From: Anaerotignum faecicola
Lineage (GTDB): Bacteria > Bacillota > Clostridia > Lachnospirales > Anaerotignaceae
DNA: 64,000 nt
Assembly: GCF_003865035.1 (NCBI RefSeq)
Contig: NZ_BHVZ01000001.1
Span: 1,054,001-1,118,000, forward strand
Direction: 5' to 3'
Within the stretch, counting starts at the first letter, position 1. The number at the start of each line of letters is the position of its first letter. Of the stretch, positions 43,892 through 52,904 are shown in pieces. A model generated the notes under the pieces. It saw only the letters and a list, made by a program, of their open reading frames with translations, did not search any database and was not told where the DNA came from. A program made the translations under genes and the position numbers.

Positions 43892-45265
43892 TTATTTGCT
43901 GAACATGGAGATATACCCCATCACGAATACAAACAGAATAATCAGCGGCAGGATATACTTCACATACAGCCGAATCCCGTTCGGGAATTTCAGCCCTTCG
44001 CCGGCGTTGGCCTCGTCCATGAAATTCTCCCAGCCCCAGCCGTTTTTGCATGCACAGAACAGCACATAAACGATACTGCCCAGCGGCAGAATATTATTGG
44101 AAACCAGGAAATCCTCCAGATCCAGAATCGCAGTGCCCTCGCCCAAGGGCTGTAAGCCGCTCAGCACGTTGTAGCCCAGCGCGCAGGGCAGGCAAAGCAC
44201 AATCAGTGCCACAATATGATACGCAACAATTTTCTTGCGCGGCGCATCCGTCATATCTGTCCAGAAGGTAATCAGGTTCTGGAATACACCGATGACCGTA
44301 GAGAATGCCGCAAAGCACATGAACAGGAAGAACAGCGTCCCCCAGAGCCGACCGCCCGGCATTGCATTGAATACGTTGGGGAGCGTCACGAAAATCAGTC
44401 CGGGGCCCTGACCGGGGTCAACCCCATAAGCAAAGCACGCAGGGAAGATAATCAGACCTGCCATCAGCGCAACCGCCGTATCCAGAATCGTAATGCAGAT
44501 TGCCTCGCCCATCAGGGAGCGGCTGCGGTCGATAAAGCTGCCGAAAATCGCAATCGCGCCCATGCCGATGCTCAGCGTGAAGAAAGCCTGACTCATCGCG
44601 GCAAAAAGCACCTCCGTAATGCCGTATTCCATCAGCTTGGAAAAATCGGGATAGAGATAGAACCGTAGTCCTTCCTCGCCCCCTGCCAGAAAGAAGGAGC
44701 GCACCGCAAGAACAATCATCAGAACCAGAAGCGCAATCATCATCACCTTCGTGATTTTTTCCACGCCGTTTTGCAGCCCCTTGCCCACAATCAGCATACA
44801 GCTGATAACAACGGCAATCATAAACGCAACATTCAGCGTCGGGTTGGCAAGGGTGCTGTTGAAGGTTGCGCCGATTTCATCCGCGTTCATCCCTACAAAG
44901 CCGCCTGCCGCCATCTTGAAGAAATAATAAACCATCCAACCGGCAACCGTGGTGTAAAACATCATCAGGATGTAGTTACCTGCCATTGCAGGAAATTTGA
45001 ACCAATGCCACTTCGTTCCCTTCGGCTCCAGCACATCCATGGAAAGGGCAACACTGCGCTGACTGGCGCGCCCAACGGCAAGCTCCAGTGTCAGAATGGG
45101 AATGCCCAGAATGAGCAGAAATACGAAATAAATCAGCACAAAGGCAGCACCGCCGTATTTCCCTGTGATGTAAGGGAATTTCCACACATTCCCCAGACCG
45201 ATGGCACAGCCTGCGGAAATGAGCAGGAAGCCCAGACGGGAGCTGAATTTCTCTCTGTTTTCCAT
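43892..45265 (-). CDS. Sodium-dependent amino-acid transporter (NSS family)
   Basis: The 457-aa protein has about 11-12 membrane helices. The NSS signature is at the N-terminus: SRLGFLLISAGCAIGLGNVW and KFPYITGKYGGAAFVLIYF (helix 1 and the Na+ site). Helix 6 has AFFTLSIGMGAIAIFGSF. NSS proteins co-transport amino acids with Na+. It is divergent from the CyuA-like gene, with its own promoter 98 bp upstream. Cysteine or serine would be a fitting substrate, but that is a guess from context. Confidence 0.9.
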   Translation of the reverse strand: MENREKFSSRLGFLLISAGCAIGLGNVWKFPYITGKYGGAAFVLIYFVFLLILGIPILTLELAVGRASQRSVALSMDVLEPKGTKWHWFKFPAMAGNYILMMFYTTVAGWMVYYFFKMAAGGFVGMNADEIGATFNSTLANPTLNVAFMIAVVISCMLIVGKGLQNGVEKITKVMMIALLVLMIVLAVRSFFLAGGEEGLRFYLYPDFSKLMEYGITEVLFAAMSQAFFTLSIGMGAIAIFGSFIDRSRSLMGEAICITILDTAVALMAGLIIFPACFAYGVDPGQGPGLIFVTLPNVFNAMPGGRLWGTLFFLFMCFAAFSTVIGVFQNLITFWTDMTDAPRKKIVAYHIVALIVLCLPCALGYNVLSGLQPLGEGTAILDLEDFLVSNNILPLGSIVYVLFCACKNGWGWENFMDEANAGEGLKFPNGIRLYVKYILPLIILFVFVMGYISMFSK

Positions 45266-45362
45266 AAAAACCTCCTATAAATCCTCTGTTTTTTTGCATG
45301 CTGTTCGCGCTGTGCGAAAGAGCATGTATTTTTTCTCATACGTTGTCAGAGAAGCTGATTTT

Positions 45363-45391
45363 ATTATAGAAAAATTTCCATGAAAACACAA
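45363..45391 (-). promoter_or_regulatory. Promoter for the NSS transporter gene
   Basis: TTGTGT (45386-45391) and TATAAT (45363-45368), 17 bp apart on the minus strand. A GCATGCT/AGCATGC-type hairpin lies in the leader near 45297-45330. Confidence 0.7.
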
Positions 45392-45532
45392 CAGAAAATC
45401 GAAAAATTCGATGGAATGTATCGGAAGAATTGTTTTCTCGATAGTAAGAGCATTTCAGGTAGCTTTTTTTCATTGGAACAGGTATACTGAAAGAAGAAAT
45501 TGTAGGACAAATGAGAGGGAGAGGGTATAAAA

Positions 45533-46801
45533 ATGAAATTCGATTTTACCGGTCTGTTAAAAAATGAAATGAAGCCTGCCTTAGGCGTAACAGAGGTCGG
45601 CGCGATTGCCCTTGCGGCGGCGAGAGCCTATGCGGCTGTGGGCGGTAAGCTGCAAGAGATTCGCATGGTGATGAATGGCGGCATGTATAAAAACGCCTTT
45701 TCCTGCGCCATTCCCGGCACGCAGGAGCTTGGCTGCAATATGGCGGCGGCATTGGGTGCCTTGGGCGGCGATTGGACGCTTGGTCTGGAGGTGCTGAAAA
45801 ATATTACAGCCGCACATGTTGCCGAGGCAAAGACATTGCAGATTCCCATGGATATCAAAGCCGATGAAACAAAGGAGGGCATTTATATCCTTGCGGAAAT
45901 CCGGACAAGCGAAGGGGTCGGCGTTTGCCGCATTGAGGACTTCCATGCGAATATCGTTTTTGTTGCAAAAAATGATACCGTTCTCTTTCAGGCGGAGCAG
46001 ACAAAGGCGGCAGAACAGCAGCATGCCTTTGATTTTGAAGCAGTTACCGTTGCGGATATGGTGGATTATGCAAAAACCGTTCCCATCGCAGAATTGTCCT
46101 GCGTGAAAGAAATGATTGCCATGAACTGTGCGCTTTCCGCCGAGGGCGAGAAGGGCGTAGGTCTGCAAATCTGGAAAACTCTGGCAGCCTTCCGTAATAG
46201 AGGTGCTGTCGGTGACGATATGATTTACGCCGCACAGAGGCTGACCTGCTCCGCCATGGATGCGCGTCTGGCAGGTCTGCCCTTTCCTGCCATGAGCATT
46301 GTCGGCAGTGGCTCCCATGGGATTCTCTGCTCCATGCCCGTTGTTTCCTATGGCAGATTTGCAGGCAAAACAGAGGAAGAAATCATCCGCGGCGTGGCAC
46401 TCAGCTGCTTAATCACCATTTTCAGCAAACATTATACCGGCAGACTTTCTGCCCTCTGCGGCTGTGTTCTGGGCGGTGGCAGCGGTGCGGCGGCAGGTAT
46501 TGTGCTGCTCATGGGCGGCAGCGCGAAGGAGGCCTCCGCGGCAATGGATCACATGGCGGCAAATCTTACCGGCATGATCTGCGATGGCGGCAGTATCGGC
46601 TGTGCGCTCAAGGCATCCGCAGGGGTCTATGCGGCATATCTTTCCGCGATGCTCGCCATGGAAGGAATTGCCATTCCGCATAATTTCGGCGTAATCGGTT
46701 CCTCCGCAGAGCAGACGGAAAAGAATCTGGGACGTATCTCCGATGAGGGGATGGCTCCCATGGACAGTACGATTATTGATGTCATGCAGAAGGGAAAATA
46801 A
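45533..46801 (+). CDS. cyuA: UPF0597 protein, CyuA-like L-cysteine desulfidase
   Basis: The 422-aa protein matches the UPF0597 family: LKNEMKPALGVTEVGAIALA at the N-terminus, GGMYKNAFSCAIPGTQELGC, SIVGSGSHGILCSMPVVSYG, and the Cys-rich LSALCGCVLGGGSGAAAGIV and GMICDGGSIGCALKASAGVY that hold an Fe-S cluster in the family. CyuA breaks cysteine down to pyruvate, ammonia and sulfide; other members act on serine-like substrates. GAGAGGGAGAGGG precedes the ATG. It is divergent from an amino-acid transporter and ends at a terminator. Confidence 0.87.
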   Translation: MKFDFTGLLKNEMKPALGVTEVGAIALAAARAYAAVGGKLQEIRMVMNGGMYKNAFSCAIPGTQELGCNMAAALGALGGDWTLGLEVLKNITAAHVAEAKTLQIPMDIKADETKEGIYILAEIRTSEGVGVCRIEDFHANIVFVAKNDTVLFQAEQTKAAEQQHAFDFEAVTVADMVDYAKTVPIAELSCVKEMIAMNCALSAEGEKGVGLQIWKTLAAFRNRGAVGDDMIYAAQRLTCSAMDARLAGLPFPAMSIVGSGSHGILCSMPVVSYGRFAGKTEEEIIRGVALSCLITIFSKHYTGRLSALCGCVLGGGSGAAAGIVLLMGGSAKEASAAMDHMAANLTGMICDGGSIGCALKASAGVYAAYLSAMLAMEGIAIPHNFGVIGSSAEQTEKNLGRISDEGMAPMDSTIIDVMQKGK

Positions 46802-46805
46802 AATA

Positions 46806-46834
46806 AACCCCCATCGGTGAACCGATGGGGGTTG
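46806..46834 (+). terminator. Terminator between cyuA and ddh
   Basis: AACCCCCATCGG and CCGATGGGGGTT with a TGAA loop. The genes converge here. Confidence 0.85.
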
Positions 46835-46864
46835 TTTCTGTCCAAAATCTGTTTTCAGCTTAAA

Positions 46865-47851
46865 TTAAAGCAGATTTTTTCTCTGTTCTTCCGCAGACAG
46901 GGGAGAAAGATAGGTGGGTGCAACATCAAATACAGTCTTTGCCCCTGTGATGCCCTCCTGTGCCATCTTGTAAGCCGCTCTTGCATAAGCAACAATTACG
47001 CTGGAAGTAAATTCGGGGTTGGAGCCCAGCTTCAGAGAATATTCAATCATCTGCTTGGTATCTGCGCCGGTTGTGCCTGTGCGGATAACAAAGCCGCCGT
47101 GAGGGATACCGCTGTGGTCGCGATCCAGCTCCTCCTGAGAAATGAAGTGAACCGTTGTGTCATAATCAGCGAAGTAGTTGGGCATGGTCTTGATTTCGTT
47201 TTCAATGCGTGCCAGATCTGCGCCTTCCTCAGCCACAACATAGCATTCTCTTGTGTGTTTTTCTCTTGTGGTCAGCTCAGGGTTTTCGCCTGCTCTTACC
47301 TTTTCCAGTGCCGCAGGAACGGGAACGGTATACTGCTTGCCGTCCTTTACGCCCTTAATGCGTCTGATGGCATCGGAATGTCCCTGACTTACGCCTCTGC
47401 CCCAGAAGGTGTAATCCTTGCCGTTGGGCAGAATGCAGTTGCCGATCAGTCTCTGCAGGCTGAACATACCGGGATCCCAGCCAACGGAAATGAAAGCAAC
47501 ATGACCGCCTTCCTTTGCGGAAGCGTCTACATTTGCGAAATGCTCAGGAATTTTTGCGTGGGTATCAAAGCTGTCCACGATGTTGAAATATTTTGCATAT
47601 TCAGGGCTCTGTACAGGCAGATCTGTCGCACTGCCGCCACAGAGAATCATAACATCAATGTCGTCTTTTTTGCTGATTGCGTCCTTTACGTTATATACAG
47701 GTACATCGGGGCTCTGTGTTTTCAGTGCTTCGGGGGCTCTTCTGGTGAAGAAAGCCGCAAGCTCCATGTCGGGGTTCTGTCTGATTGCCAGCTCCACGCC
47801 CTTCCCTAAGTTGCCATAGCCCAAAATACCAATTCTGATTTTTTCTGCCAT
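46865..47851 (-). CDS. ddh: meso-Diaminopimelate dehydrogenase
   Basis: The 328-aa enzyme makes meso-diaminopimelate from tetrahydrodipicolinate in one NADPH-dependent step, for lysine and peptidoglycan. The Rossmann motif is RIGILGYGNLGKGVELAI. Family sequences CGGSATDLPVQSPEYAKYFN, VGWDPGMFSLQRLIGN and FWGRGVSQGHSDAIRRIKGV are present. Three ATGs lie close together; the one at 47851 has AAAGGG at 9 bp and is preferred, while 47860 is too near. It is monocistronic. A possible promoter TTTTCT-17-TATACT lies at 47919-47947. Confidence 0.94.
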   Translation of the reverse strand: MAEKIRIGILGYGNLGKGVELAIRQNPDMELAAFFTRRAPEALKTQSPDVPVYNVKDAISKKDDIDVMILCGGSATDLPVQSPEYAKYFNIVDSFDTHAKIPEHFANVDASAKEGGHVAFISVGWDPGMFSLQRLIGNCILPNGKDYTFWGRGVSQGHSDAIRRIKGVKDGKQYTVPVPAALEKVRAGENPELTTREKHTRECYVVAEEGADLARIENEIKTMPNYFADYDTTVHFISQEELDRDHSGIPHGGFVIRTGTTGADTKQMIEYSLKLGSNPEFTSSVIVAYARAAYKMAQEGITGAKTVFDVAPTYLSPLSAEEQRKNLL

Positions 47852-47997
47852 TTTCATCATCCCTTTTCTTTAGAATAAAAATTTTAAAAACAAAAAAACT
47901 TTTTTAAATATTTTTTTGAGTATAGCACAAGAATCCGCAGAAGAAAATATTTTCCCAGTAAAAAAATAGAAAATCCATTTTTTCTTGATGGAAGGGG

Positions 47998-48032
47998 TAT
48001 CACAAAAACTTATTGCTTACTGCTTTGTGATA
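47998..48032. other. Inverted repeat upstream of ddh
   Basis: TATCACAAA and TTTGTGATA are separated by 17 bp. There is no T-run. It could be an operator or a weak end for the ATPase transcript. Confidence 0.35.
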
Positions 48033-48055
48033 GCATATTTTCAATAAACCGATGC

Positions 48056-50644
48056 TTATTTCCCTCTCACCACGCGGAACAGCTGAATCAGCTGGGTCGG
48101 CAGGAAGGCAAACCCGGCGATTTTCAGGATATCATTCCCGGTCAGTGCATTGCTGATGTCAAATAACCCATGCAGGGCAGGGATACAAAGCACTGCAAAC
48201 AGCAGCAATGCGCCGATTGCAAATGCTCCGAAGCAGAAGGGGTTCATCGGCAGGCGGAAAACGGAGCGTGTGCCGCGGCAGTTAAAGCCGTGGAACAGTC
48301 GTGCAAGGCAAAGCGTTGCAAACGCCATCGTACAAGCCATTGCGCCGCTGACTGCCAGACCGTTGTAAAACGCAAGCATGGTTACAATCGCAATCAGAAC
48401 GCCCTGTAAGGAAAGCCGCTTCAGAAAAGCGCCTGTCAAAATCCCTTCGTTTGCTTTTCTGGGTGCCTGATTGAGCAGGTCGCCCGTCGGCTGCTCCATG
48501 TTGACCGCAAGTGCAGGCAGGCTGTCCGTCAGCAGGTTGATGAATAAAAGCTGTACTGCCGTGAAGGGCAGTGGCAGCCCCATCAAAGAGGTAAACATGA
48601 CAACCAGAATCCCTGCCAGATTGCCGCTCAACAAAAAGCCGATGGAATTTTTGATATTTGTATATACATTTCTGCCGTTGGCAACGGCTTTGACAATGGT
48701 CGCAAAATTATCATCCGTCAGAATCATTGCCGCAGCATCCTTGGAAACCTCCGTCCCCGTAATGCCCATGGCAATGCCGATATCTGCCTGCTTGAGGGCA
48801 GGGGCATCGTTCACGCCATCCCCTGTCATCGCAGTGATGCAGCCGTTTTCCTGCCATGCGCGCACAATGCGAATTTTATGCTCAGGAGAAACGCGCGCGT
48901 AAACCGAAATCTGCCGTACCTTTTCCTTCAGCTCCTCGTCCGTCATGCGCTCCAGCTCTGCCCCTTCAACGGCAAGGTCGCCCTCCTGCAAAATCCCGAT
49001 TTTTTTCGCAATCGCAGAAGCCGTTACCTTATGGTCACCCGTAATCATCACAGGGCGGATACCTGCGCGGCGGCAGTCGGCAACCGCTGCGGCGGATTCC
49101 TCACGAGGAGGGTCCATCATGGCAATCAGACCCACAAAGGTAAGGTCATTTTCATCCTCTAATGTCAACGGACGGTTTTCGGGCAGTGTCTTTTCCGCAA
49201 AGGCAAGCACACGAAGCCCCTCCGCAGAAAAAGCCGCAATCTGTGCATGGATTTCTTTGGCAATCGCATCCTCCATGGGAACAACGCCCGTTTCTGCCTT
49301 CGCAGAGGAACACCGTCCCAGAAGCACATCCGGCGCACCCTTGGTCAGAAGCGTGGTTTTTCCGGCAATTTCGTGCAGGGTGGACATCAGCTTTCTGTCA
49401 GAATCAAAGGGCAGCTCCTGCAAACGGGGGAAACCCTGCCGAATTTCGTTTTCATCTCCGCCTGCCTTGCGGCAAAATGCCAGAAGGGCGGTTTCGGTCG
49501 GGTCACCGATTTGTGCATCCTCGTGGATGGCCCCGTCATTGCAAAGCACACTCTCCCCGATAAGCTCCTTTAAAGGGGATTGCGGCTGTTCTTCCGCATC
49601 CCAAACCCTGCCGAGTGTAAATGCCTTCTGTACGGTCATTTTATTCTGTGTCAGTGTCCCTGTCTTATCGGAACAGATAACGGAAACAGAGCCAAGTGCC
49701 TCCACCGCACGCAGCTTTTTGATGATGGCATTCTGTTTTGCCATCTTCTGTGTCCCGATTGCAAGTCCGATTGTCACGATAGAGCTTAATGCTTCGGGAA
49801 TCGCCGCAACTGCCAGTGCAACTGCGAACATCAATGCCTGCCCAAGCCCCATCTGCCGCCATACGCCAAGCGCAAACACAATCGCACAGATAATCAGAAT
49901 CAGAATCGAAAGCTTTTTGGAAAAATCGTCCAGACTTTTCTGCAAAGGCGTTTCCTTCTCCTGCGCGGATGCCATCAGATGCGCGATTTTCCCCATTTCC
50001 GTATCCATGCCTGTCGCCGTCACAAGCACCACCGCACGCCCGTAGGCAACAGGCGAACCGCTGTAGACCATATTCAGGCGGTCGCCCAGGGGCAGTTCTT
50101 CTGCATCAAGCGGTCGGTCGGTTTTGTTGATGTTTTCCGATTCACCCGTCAAAGCGGATTCGTTTACCTGCAAAGAATAATTCTCCAAAATGCGACCATC
50201 GGCGGCGGCAATATCCCCTGCCTCCAGCAGCAGGATATCCCCCGGCACGAGGGAAAGCGCGGAAATTTCAAGCTTTTCTCCGTCACGCAGCACGCGCGCA
50301 TGGGGTGCGGACATCGCTTTCAGGCTTTCCAGAGATTTCTGTGCCTTAAAATGCTGCACCGTTCCAAGAATCGCATTCAGAATCAGCACCGTAATAATAA
50401 CAATCGTGCCTTCCCAGCCGCCCGTCAGCGCGGAAATGATTGCCGCAATCAGCAGAATTACCACCAGTAAATCCGCAAACTGCTCCGCAAATACGCGCAG
50501 CACGCTTTTCTGCTTGCCCTCAATCAGCTTGTTCTCGCCGTACTGCGCAAGTCGCTTCTGCGCCTCTCCGCCGCTCAGGCCGTGCGCATCTGTCTGATAC
50601 GAGGTAAATAGAGCTTCCTTTGTTTCTGTCCAAGGCTGTTTCAT
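48056..50644 (-). CDS. Calcium-type cation-transporting P-type ATPase
   Basis: The 862-aa PII-type ATPase has the phosphorylation site VICSDKTGTLTQNKMTVQKA, the hinge MTGDGVNDAPALKQADIGIA and the ion-site helix IPEALSSIVTIGLAIGTQKM like bacterial Ca2+ pumps. The N-terminal cation-ATPase domain starts GLSGGEAQKRLAQYGENKLI. It exports Ca2+ and/or Mn2+. The Mn2+ riboswitch just upstream favours Mn2+ homeostasis. I prefer the ATG at 50644 with AAAGGAG 7 bp upstream; one at 50650 is also possible. Confidence 0.92.
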   Translation of the reverse strand: MKQPWTETKEALFTSYQTDAHGLSGGEAQKRLAQYGENKLIEGKQKSVLRVFAEQFADLLVVILLIAAIISALTGGWEGTIVIITVLILNAILGTVQHFKAQKSLESLKAMSAPHARVLRDGEKLEISALSLVPGDILLLEAGDIAAADGRILENYSLQVNESALTGESENINKTDRPLDAEELPLGDRLNMVYSGSPVAYGRAVVLVTATGMDTEMGKIAHLMASAQEKETPLQKSLDDFSKKLSILILIICAIVFALGVWRQMGLGQALMFAVALAVAAIPEALSSIVTIGLAIGTQKMAKQNAIIKKLRAVEALGSVSVICSDKTGTLTQNKMTVQKAFTLGRVWDAEEQPQSPLKELIGESVLCNDGAIHEDAQIGDPTETALLAFCRKAGGDENEIRQGFPRLQELPFDSDRKLMSTLHEIAGKTTLLTKGAPDVLLGRCSSAKAETGVVPMEDAIAKEIHAQIAAFSAEGLRVLAFAEKTLPENRPLTLEDENDLTFVGLIAMMDPPREESAAAVADCRRAGIRPVMITGDHKVTASAIAKKIGILQEGDLAVEGAELERMTDEELKEKVRQISVYARVSPEHKIRIVRAWQENGCITAMTGDGVNDAPALKQADIGIAMGITGTEVSKDAAAMILTDDNFATIVKAVANGRNVYTNIKNSIGFLLSGNLAGILVVMFTSLMGLPLPFTAVQLLFINLLTDSLPALAVNMEQPTGDLLNQAPRKANEGILTGAFLKRLSLQGVLIAIVTMLAFYNGLAVSGAMACTMAFATLCLARLFHGFNCRGTRSVFRLPMNPFCFGAFAIGALLLFAVLCIPALHGLFDISNALTGNDILKIAGFAFLPTQLIQLFRVVRGK

Positions 50645-50696
50645 ATCCATTCTCCTTTCTGTTTTCCGGTGCAGGCGGCTTTTTTCAGGAAAATAA

Positions 50697-50742
50697 AAAA
50701 GACCCCTATTGCACCAATCAAAAAAAGTGCAATAAAAGTCTT
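50697..50742 (-). terminator. Expression-platform terminator of the riboswitch
   Basis: GACTTTTATTGCAC and GTGCAATAGGGGTC pair and are followed by TTTTTTATTTT, between the aptamer and the ATPase start. It would stop transcription unless the aptamer prevents its folding. Confidence 0.8.
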
Positions 50743-50860
50743 GCTTCTCAGATGACAAAATCACTCTGTCGGACGACACCCGGGATTTCATTTTTGAAAT
50801 GACCGTGATGACGAGTGTCGGCAACGGTTTCCCGTAAGCTACTCCCCTTTATTTGAAAAG
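50743..50860 (-). ncRNA. yybP-ykoY manganese riboswitch
   Basis: On the minus strand the leader begins AAAGGGGAGTAGC, the conserved start of the yybP-ykoY class. It continues through GGGAAACCGTTGCCGACAC, a variable stem with AATGAAATCCCGGG, and GTGTCGTCCGACAGAG. The class senses Mn2+ and commonly controls Mn2+ exporters and P-type ATPases. A terminator hairpin lies directly downstream, followed by the ATPase gene. Confidence 0.85.
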
Positions 50861-51006
50861 ATTTTAGCATATCCATTCCGGAAAAGCAAGTAAAGATTTC
50901 TTTATACCGCATATTTTTTTTATTCGGGCGCACCTTTATTTTCTCCGCTTTTTCTGGTATGATAAAGCTGACTTTGGAATTTCATTTCCGAAAAGGAGGA
51001 AAAAAT

Positions 51007-51243
51007 ATGCGGCACGATAAATATAGATATAATAATACGGAAGAGGTTGTGTATTATTTAAAGAAATACCAGCGTGTGAAGGAGGAGTGGCAGGCAGATT
51101 TCTATGATGCCTACGGCAGACACATGCTGACCTTTGAAAGCAGTGATGAGGAAACCATGGATGCCCTGAATGATGAGGATAAATTATATTCCCTCGTTGC
51201 GGAATGGTTGGATTTCGCCCTCATGATTAGCCCTGAAGACTAA
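51007..51243 (+). CDS. Unknown 78-aa acidic protein
   Basis: The ATG at 51007 follows AAAGGAGG by 8 bp. The protein (MRHDKYRYNNTEEVVYYLKK) has no membrane helix. Its C-terminal half is acidic (SSDEETMDALNDEDKLYSLV). It lies alone between the divergent ATPase and the converging MATE gene. A TGGTATGAT extended -10 lies upstream near 50955. I do not recognise a family. Confidence 0.65.
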   Translation: MRHDKYRYNNTEEVVYYLKKYQRVKEEWQADFYDAYGRHMLTFESSDEETMDALNDEDKLYSLVAEWLDFALMISPED

Positions 51244-51254
51244 AAGCGCTTCGC

Positions 51255-51325
51255 TTAAGTCGAAATCAGGAGCATATAAAAAAGCCCTATGCGAAAGCAT
51301 AGGGCTTTTTGTAATTTCGACTTAA
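51255..51325. terminator. Nested palindrome and bidirectional terminator
   Basis: AAAAAGCCCTATGC and GCATAGGGCTTTTT with a GAAA loop (51278-51310) form a strong terminator for both converging genes. It is enclosed by TTAAGTCGAAAT (51255) and ATTTCGACTTAA (51314), the same palindrome arms as Family II. The MATE stop codon lies in the outer arm. Confidence 0.85.
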
Positions 51326-52680
51326 CGCTCTGCGTTATATAAAGGCTGAATCTCATTACGGTATACCTTCCGCCAGAACAGAAGGGTAACACAGAGGGAA
51401 ACACATTCTGCCAGAGGGAAGGCAATCCACACAGCACCCAAGCCCCAGATTTTAGAAAAGAGGAAGGCGGCAGGCAGCAGCACCACAAGCTGACGCATCA
51501 TGGAGATAATCAAGCTGATCACGCCATGCCCCAAGGCCTGCATAACAGAGATAATGATAATATCAAAGCCTGCCAGAAGGAAGGAAAGGCTGATGATACG
51601 CAGGGCGGGAATGCCGATGGCAAGCATCTGCTCGGATGCGTTGAAGATGCCCAGAAGCTGCTTTGTGAAGGCCCAGAAAAGAATCATGCCGATAATCATA
51701 ATGGAAACGGCATAGGTCACCGCAAGGCGCATGGTTTTCATCAGGCGATCGGGCTTTCTTGCGCCGTAGTTGAAGCCGATGATCGGCACCATGCCGTTAT
51801 TCAGACCGAATACAGGCATGAAGATGAAGCTTTGCAGCTTGAAGTATACGCCGAATACGGCTGCTGCGGTTGAGGTAAAGCCAATCAAAATTTTATTCAT
51901 GCCGAAGGTCATAATAGAGCCGATGGATGCCATGCAGATGGAAGGAATCCCGATGGCATAAATGCTCTTGACTGCGTGTGCCTGCAAATGATATTTCTTT
52001 GGATTGATGACAATATCATCGTTTTTCTTTTTATTGAAAAAGCACGCCAGAGATGCCGCACAAATCTGCCCGAACACAGTTGCGATAGCCGCACCACGCA
52101 CCCCAAGCTTTGGTGCGCCGAACAGGCCGAAAATCAAAATGGGGTCCATAATGATATTCACAATGGCACCCAAGCCCTGTGTCAGCATGGTATAGAAGGT
52201 TCTGCCGGTTGCCTGCAGGATACGCTCAAAGCCAAACTGCAAAAAGATTGCTGTGGAAAGCAGACAGCAGATACGCAAATATTCCGTACCCAGACGCACA
52301 ATTTCGGGATCATCTGTTTGCGCACGGAAGAAAAGATTGCTGCCCAGCAGACCGAAAATCGCAAAGAGAATCCCGCTGATGACATATAACGCCAAGCCGT
52401 TGTTGGCAATCAAATTGGCACGCTCCTGGTTTCTTTCCCCTAAGGAGCGGGAAACCAGTGCATTGATACCGACACCGGTGCCTGTGCCAATGGCAATCAT
52501 CAGGTTTTGCGCAGGAAATGCAAGAGAAACCGCTGTTAAGGCATTTTCGCTGATTTGTGCAACAAACATACTGTCAACGATGTTATATAACGCCTGCACC
52601 AGCATAGAAATCATCATGGGCAATGCCATGGAAATCAATAGCTTATTGACGGGCATAACGCCCATTTTGTTTTCTTCCAT
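51322..52680 (-). CDS. MATE family efflux transporter (with attenuator-like leader)
   Basis: The 452-aa protein has 12 predicted helices and MATE marks: LYNIVDSMFVAQISENALTA near residue 28 and the repeat FGLNNGMVPIIGFNYGARKP near 280. It exports cationic drugs or metabolites. AAAGGAGG precedes the ATG. Its leader contains two mutually exclusive hairpins behind a consensus promoter, so expression is probably controlled by premature termination. It is a distant paralogue of the MATE gene at 17598. Confidence 0.9.
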   Translation of the reverse strand: MEENKMGVMPVNKLLISMALPMMISMLVQALYNIVDSMFVAQISENALTAVSLAFPAQNLMIAIGTGTGVGINALVSRSLGERNQERANLIANNGLALYVISGILFAIFGLLGSNLFFRAQTDDPEIVRLGTEYLRICCLLSTAIFLQFGFERILQATGRTFYTMLTQGLGAIVNIIMDPILIFGLFGAPKLGVRGAAIATVFGQICAASLACFFNKKKNDDIVINPKKYHLQAHAVKSIYAIGIPSICMASIGSIMTFGMNKILIGFTSTAAAVFGVYFKLQSFIFMPVFGLNNGMVPIIGFNYGARKPDRLMKTMRLAVTYAVSIMIIGMILFWAFTKQLLGIFNASEQMLAIGIPALRIISLSFLLAGFDIIIISVMQALGHGVISLIISMMRQLVVLLPAAFLFSKIWGLGAVWIAFPLAECVSLCVTLLFWRKVYRNEIQPLYNAER

Positions 52681-52708
52681 TTTCCGAATTCCTCCTTTGT
52701 TTCGCTTT

Positions 52709-52764
52709 CAAACTGCTTTTTCATCAAAAAAAGAGTTTGCTGAATAAAAATTTATTCGCAAACT
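52709..52764 (-). promoter_or_regulatory. Two alternative hairpins (attenuator) in the MATE leader
   Basis: Hairpin A: AGTTTGCGAATAA pairs with TTATTCAGCAAACT (52734-52764) and is followed by CTTTTTTT, a terminator. Hairpin B: CAAACTCTTTTT pairs with AAAAAGCAGTTTG (52709-52739). Both use the GCAAACT segment, so they exclude each other. Hairpin A would begin within a few bases of the transcription start. Confidence 0.65.
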
Positions 52765-52774
52765 AACTATTTCT

Positions 52775-52803
52775 ATTGTATGAAAAAGTGCAGGCACTGT
52801 CAA
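52775..52803 (-). promoter_or_regulatory. Promoter for the second MATE gene
   Basis: TTGACA (52798-52803) and TACAAT (52775-52780) with a 17-bp spacer on the minus strand. Confidence 0.85.
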
Positions 52804-52840
52804 GCCAATTCGCCAAACTTTCGCAAGATATAGCAAAATA

Positions 52841-52876
52841 GAAAAAATAAGCCCCGAATTCGTCTGAATTCGGGGC
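52841..52876 (-). terminator. Terminator after guaB
   Basis: GCCCCGAATTC and GAATTCGGGGC pair, followed on the minus strand by TTATTTTTTC. Confidence 0.85.
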
Positions 52877-52904
52877 AATATATGCAATGCTTCTGCCTGT
52901 TTTC

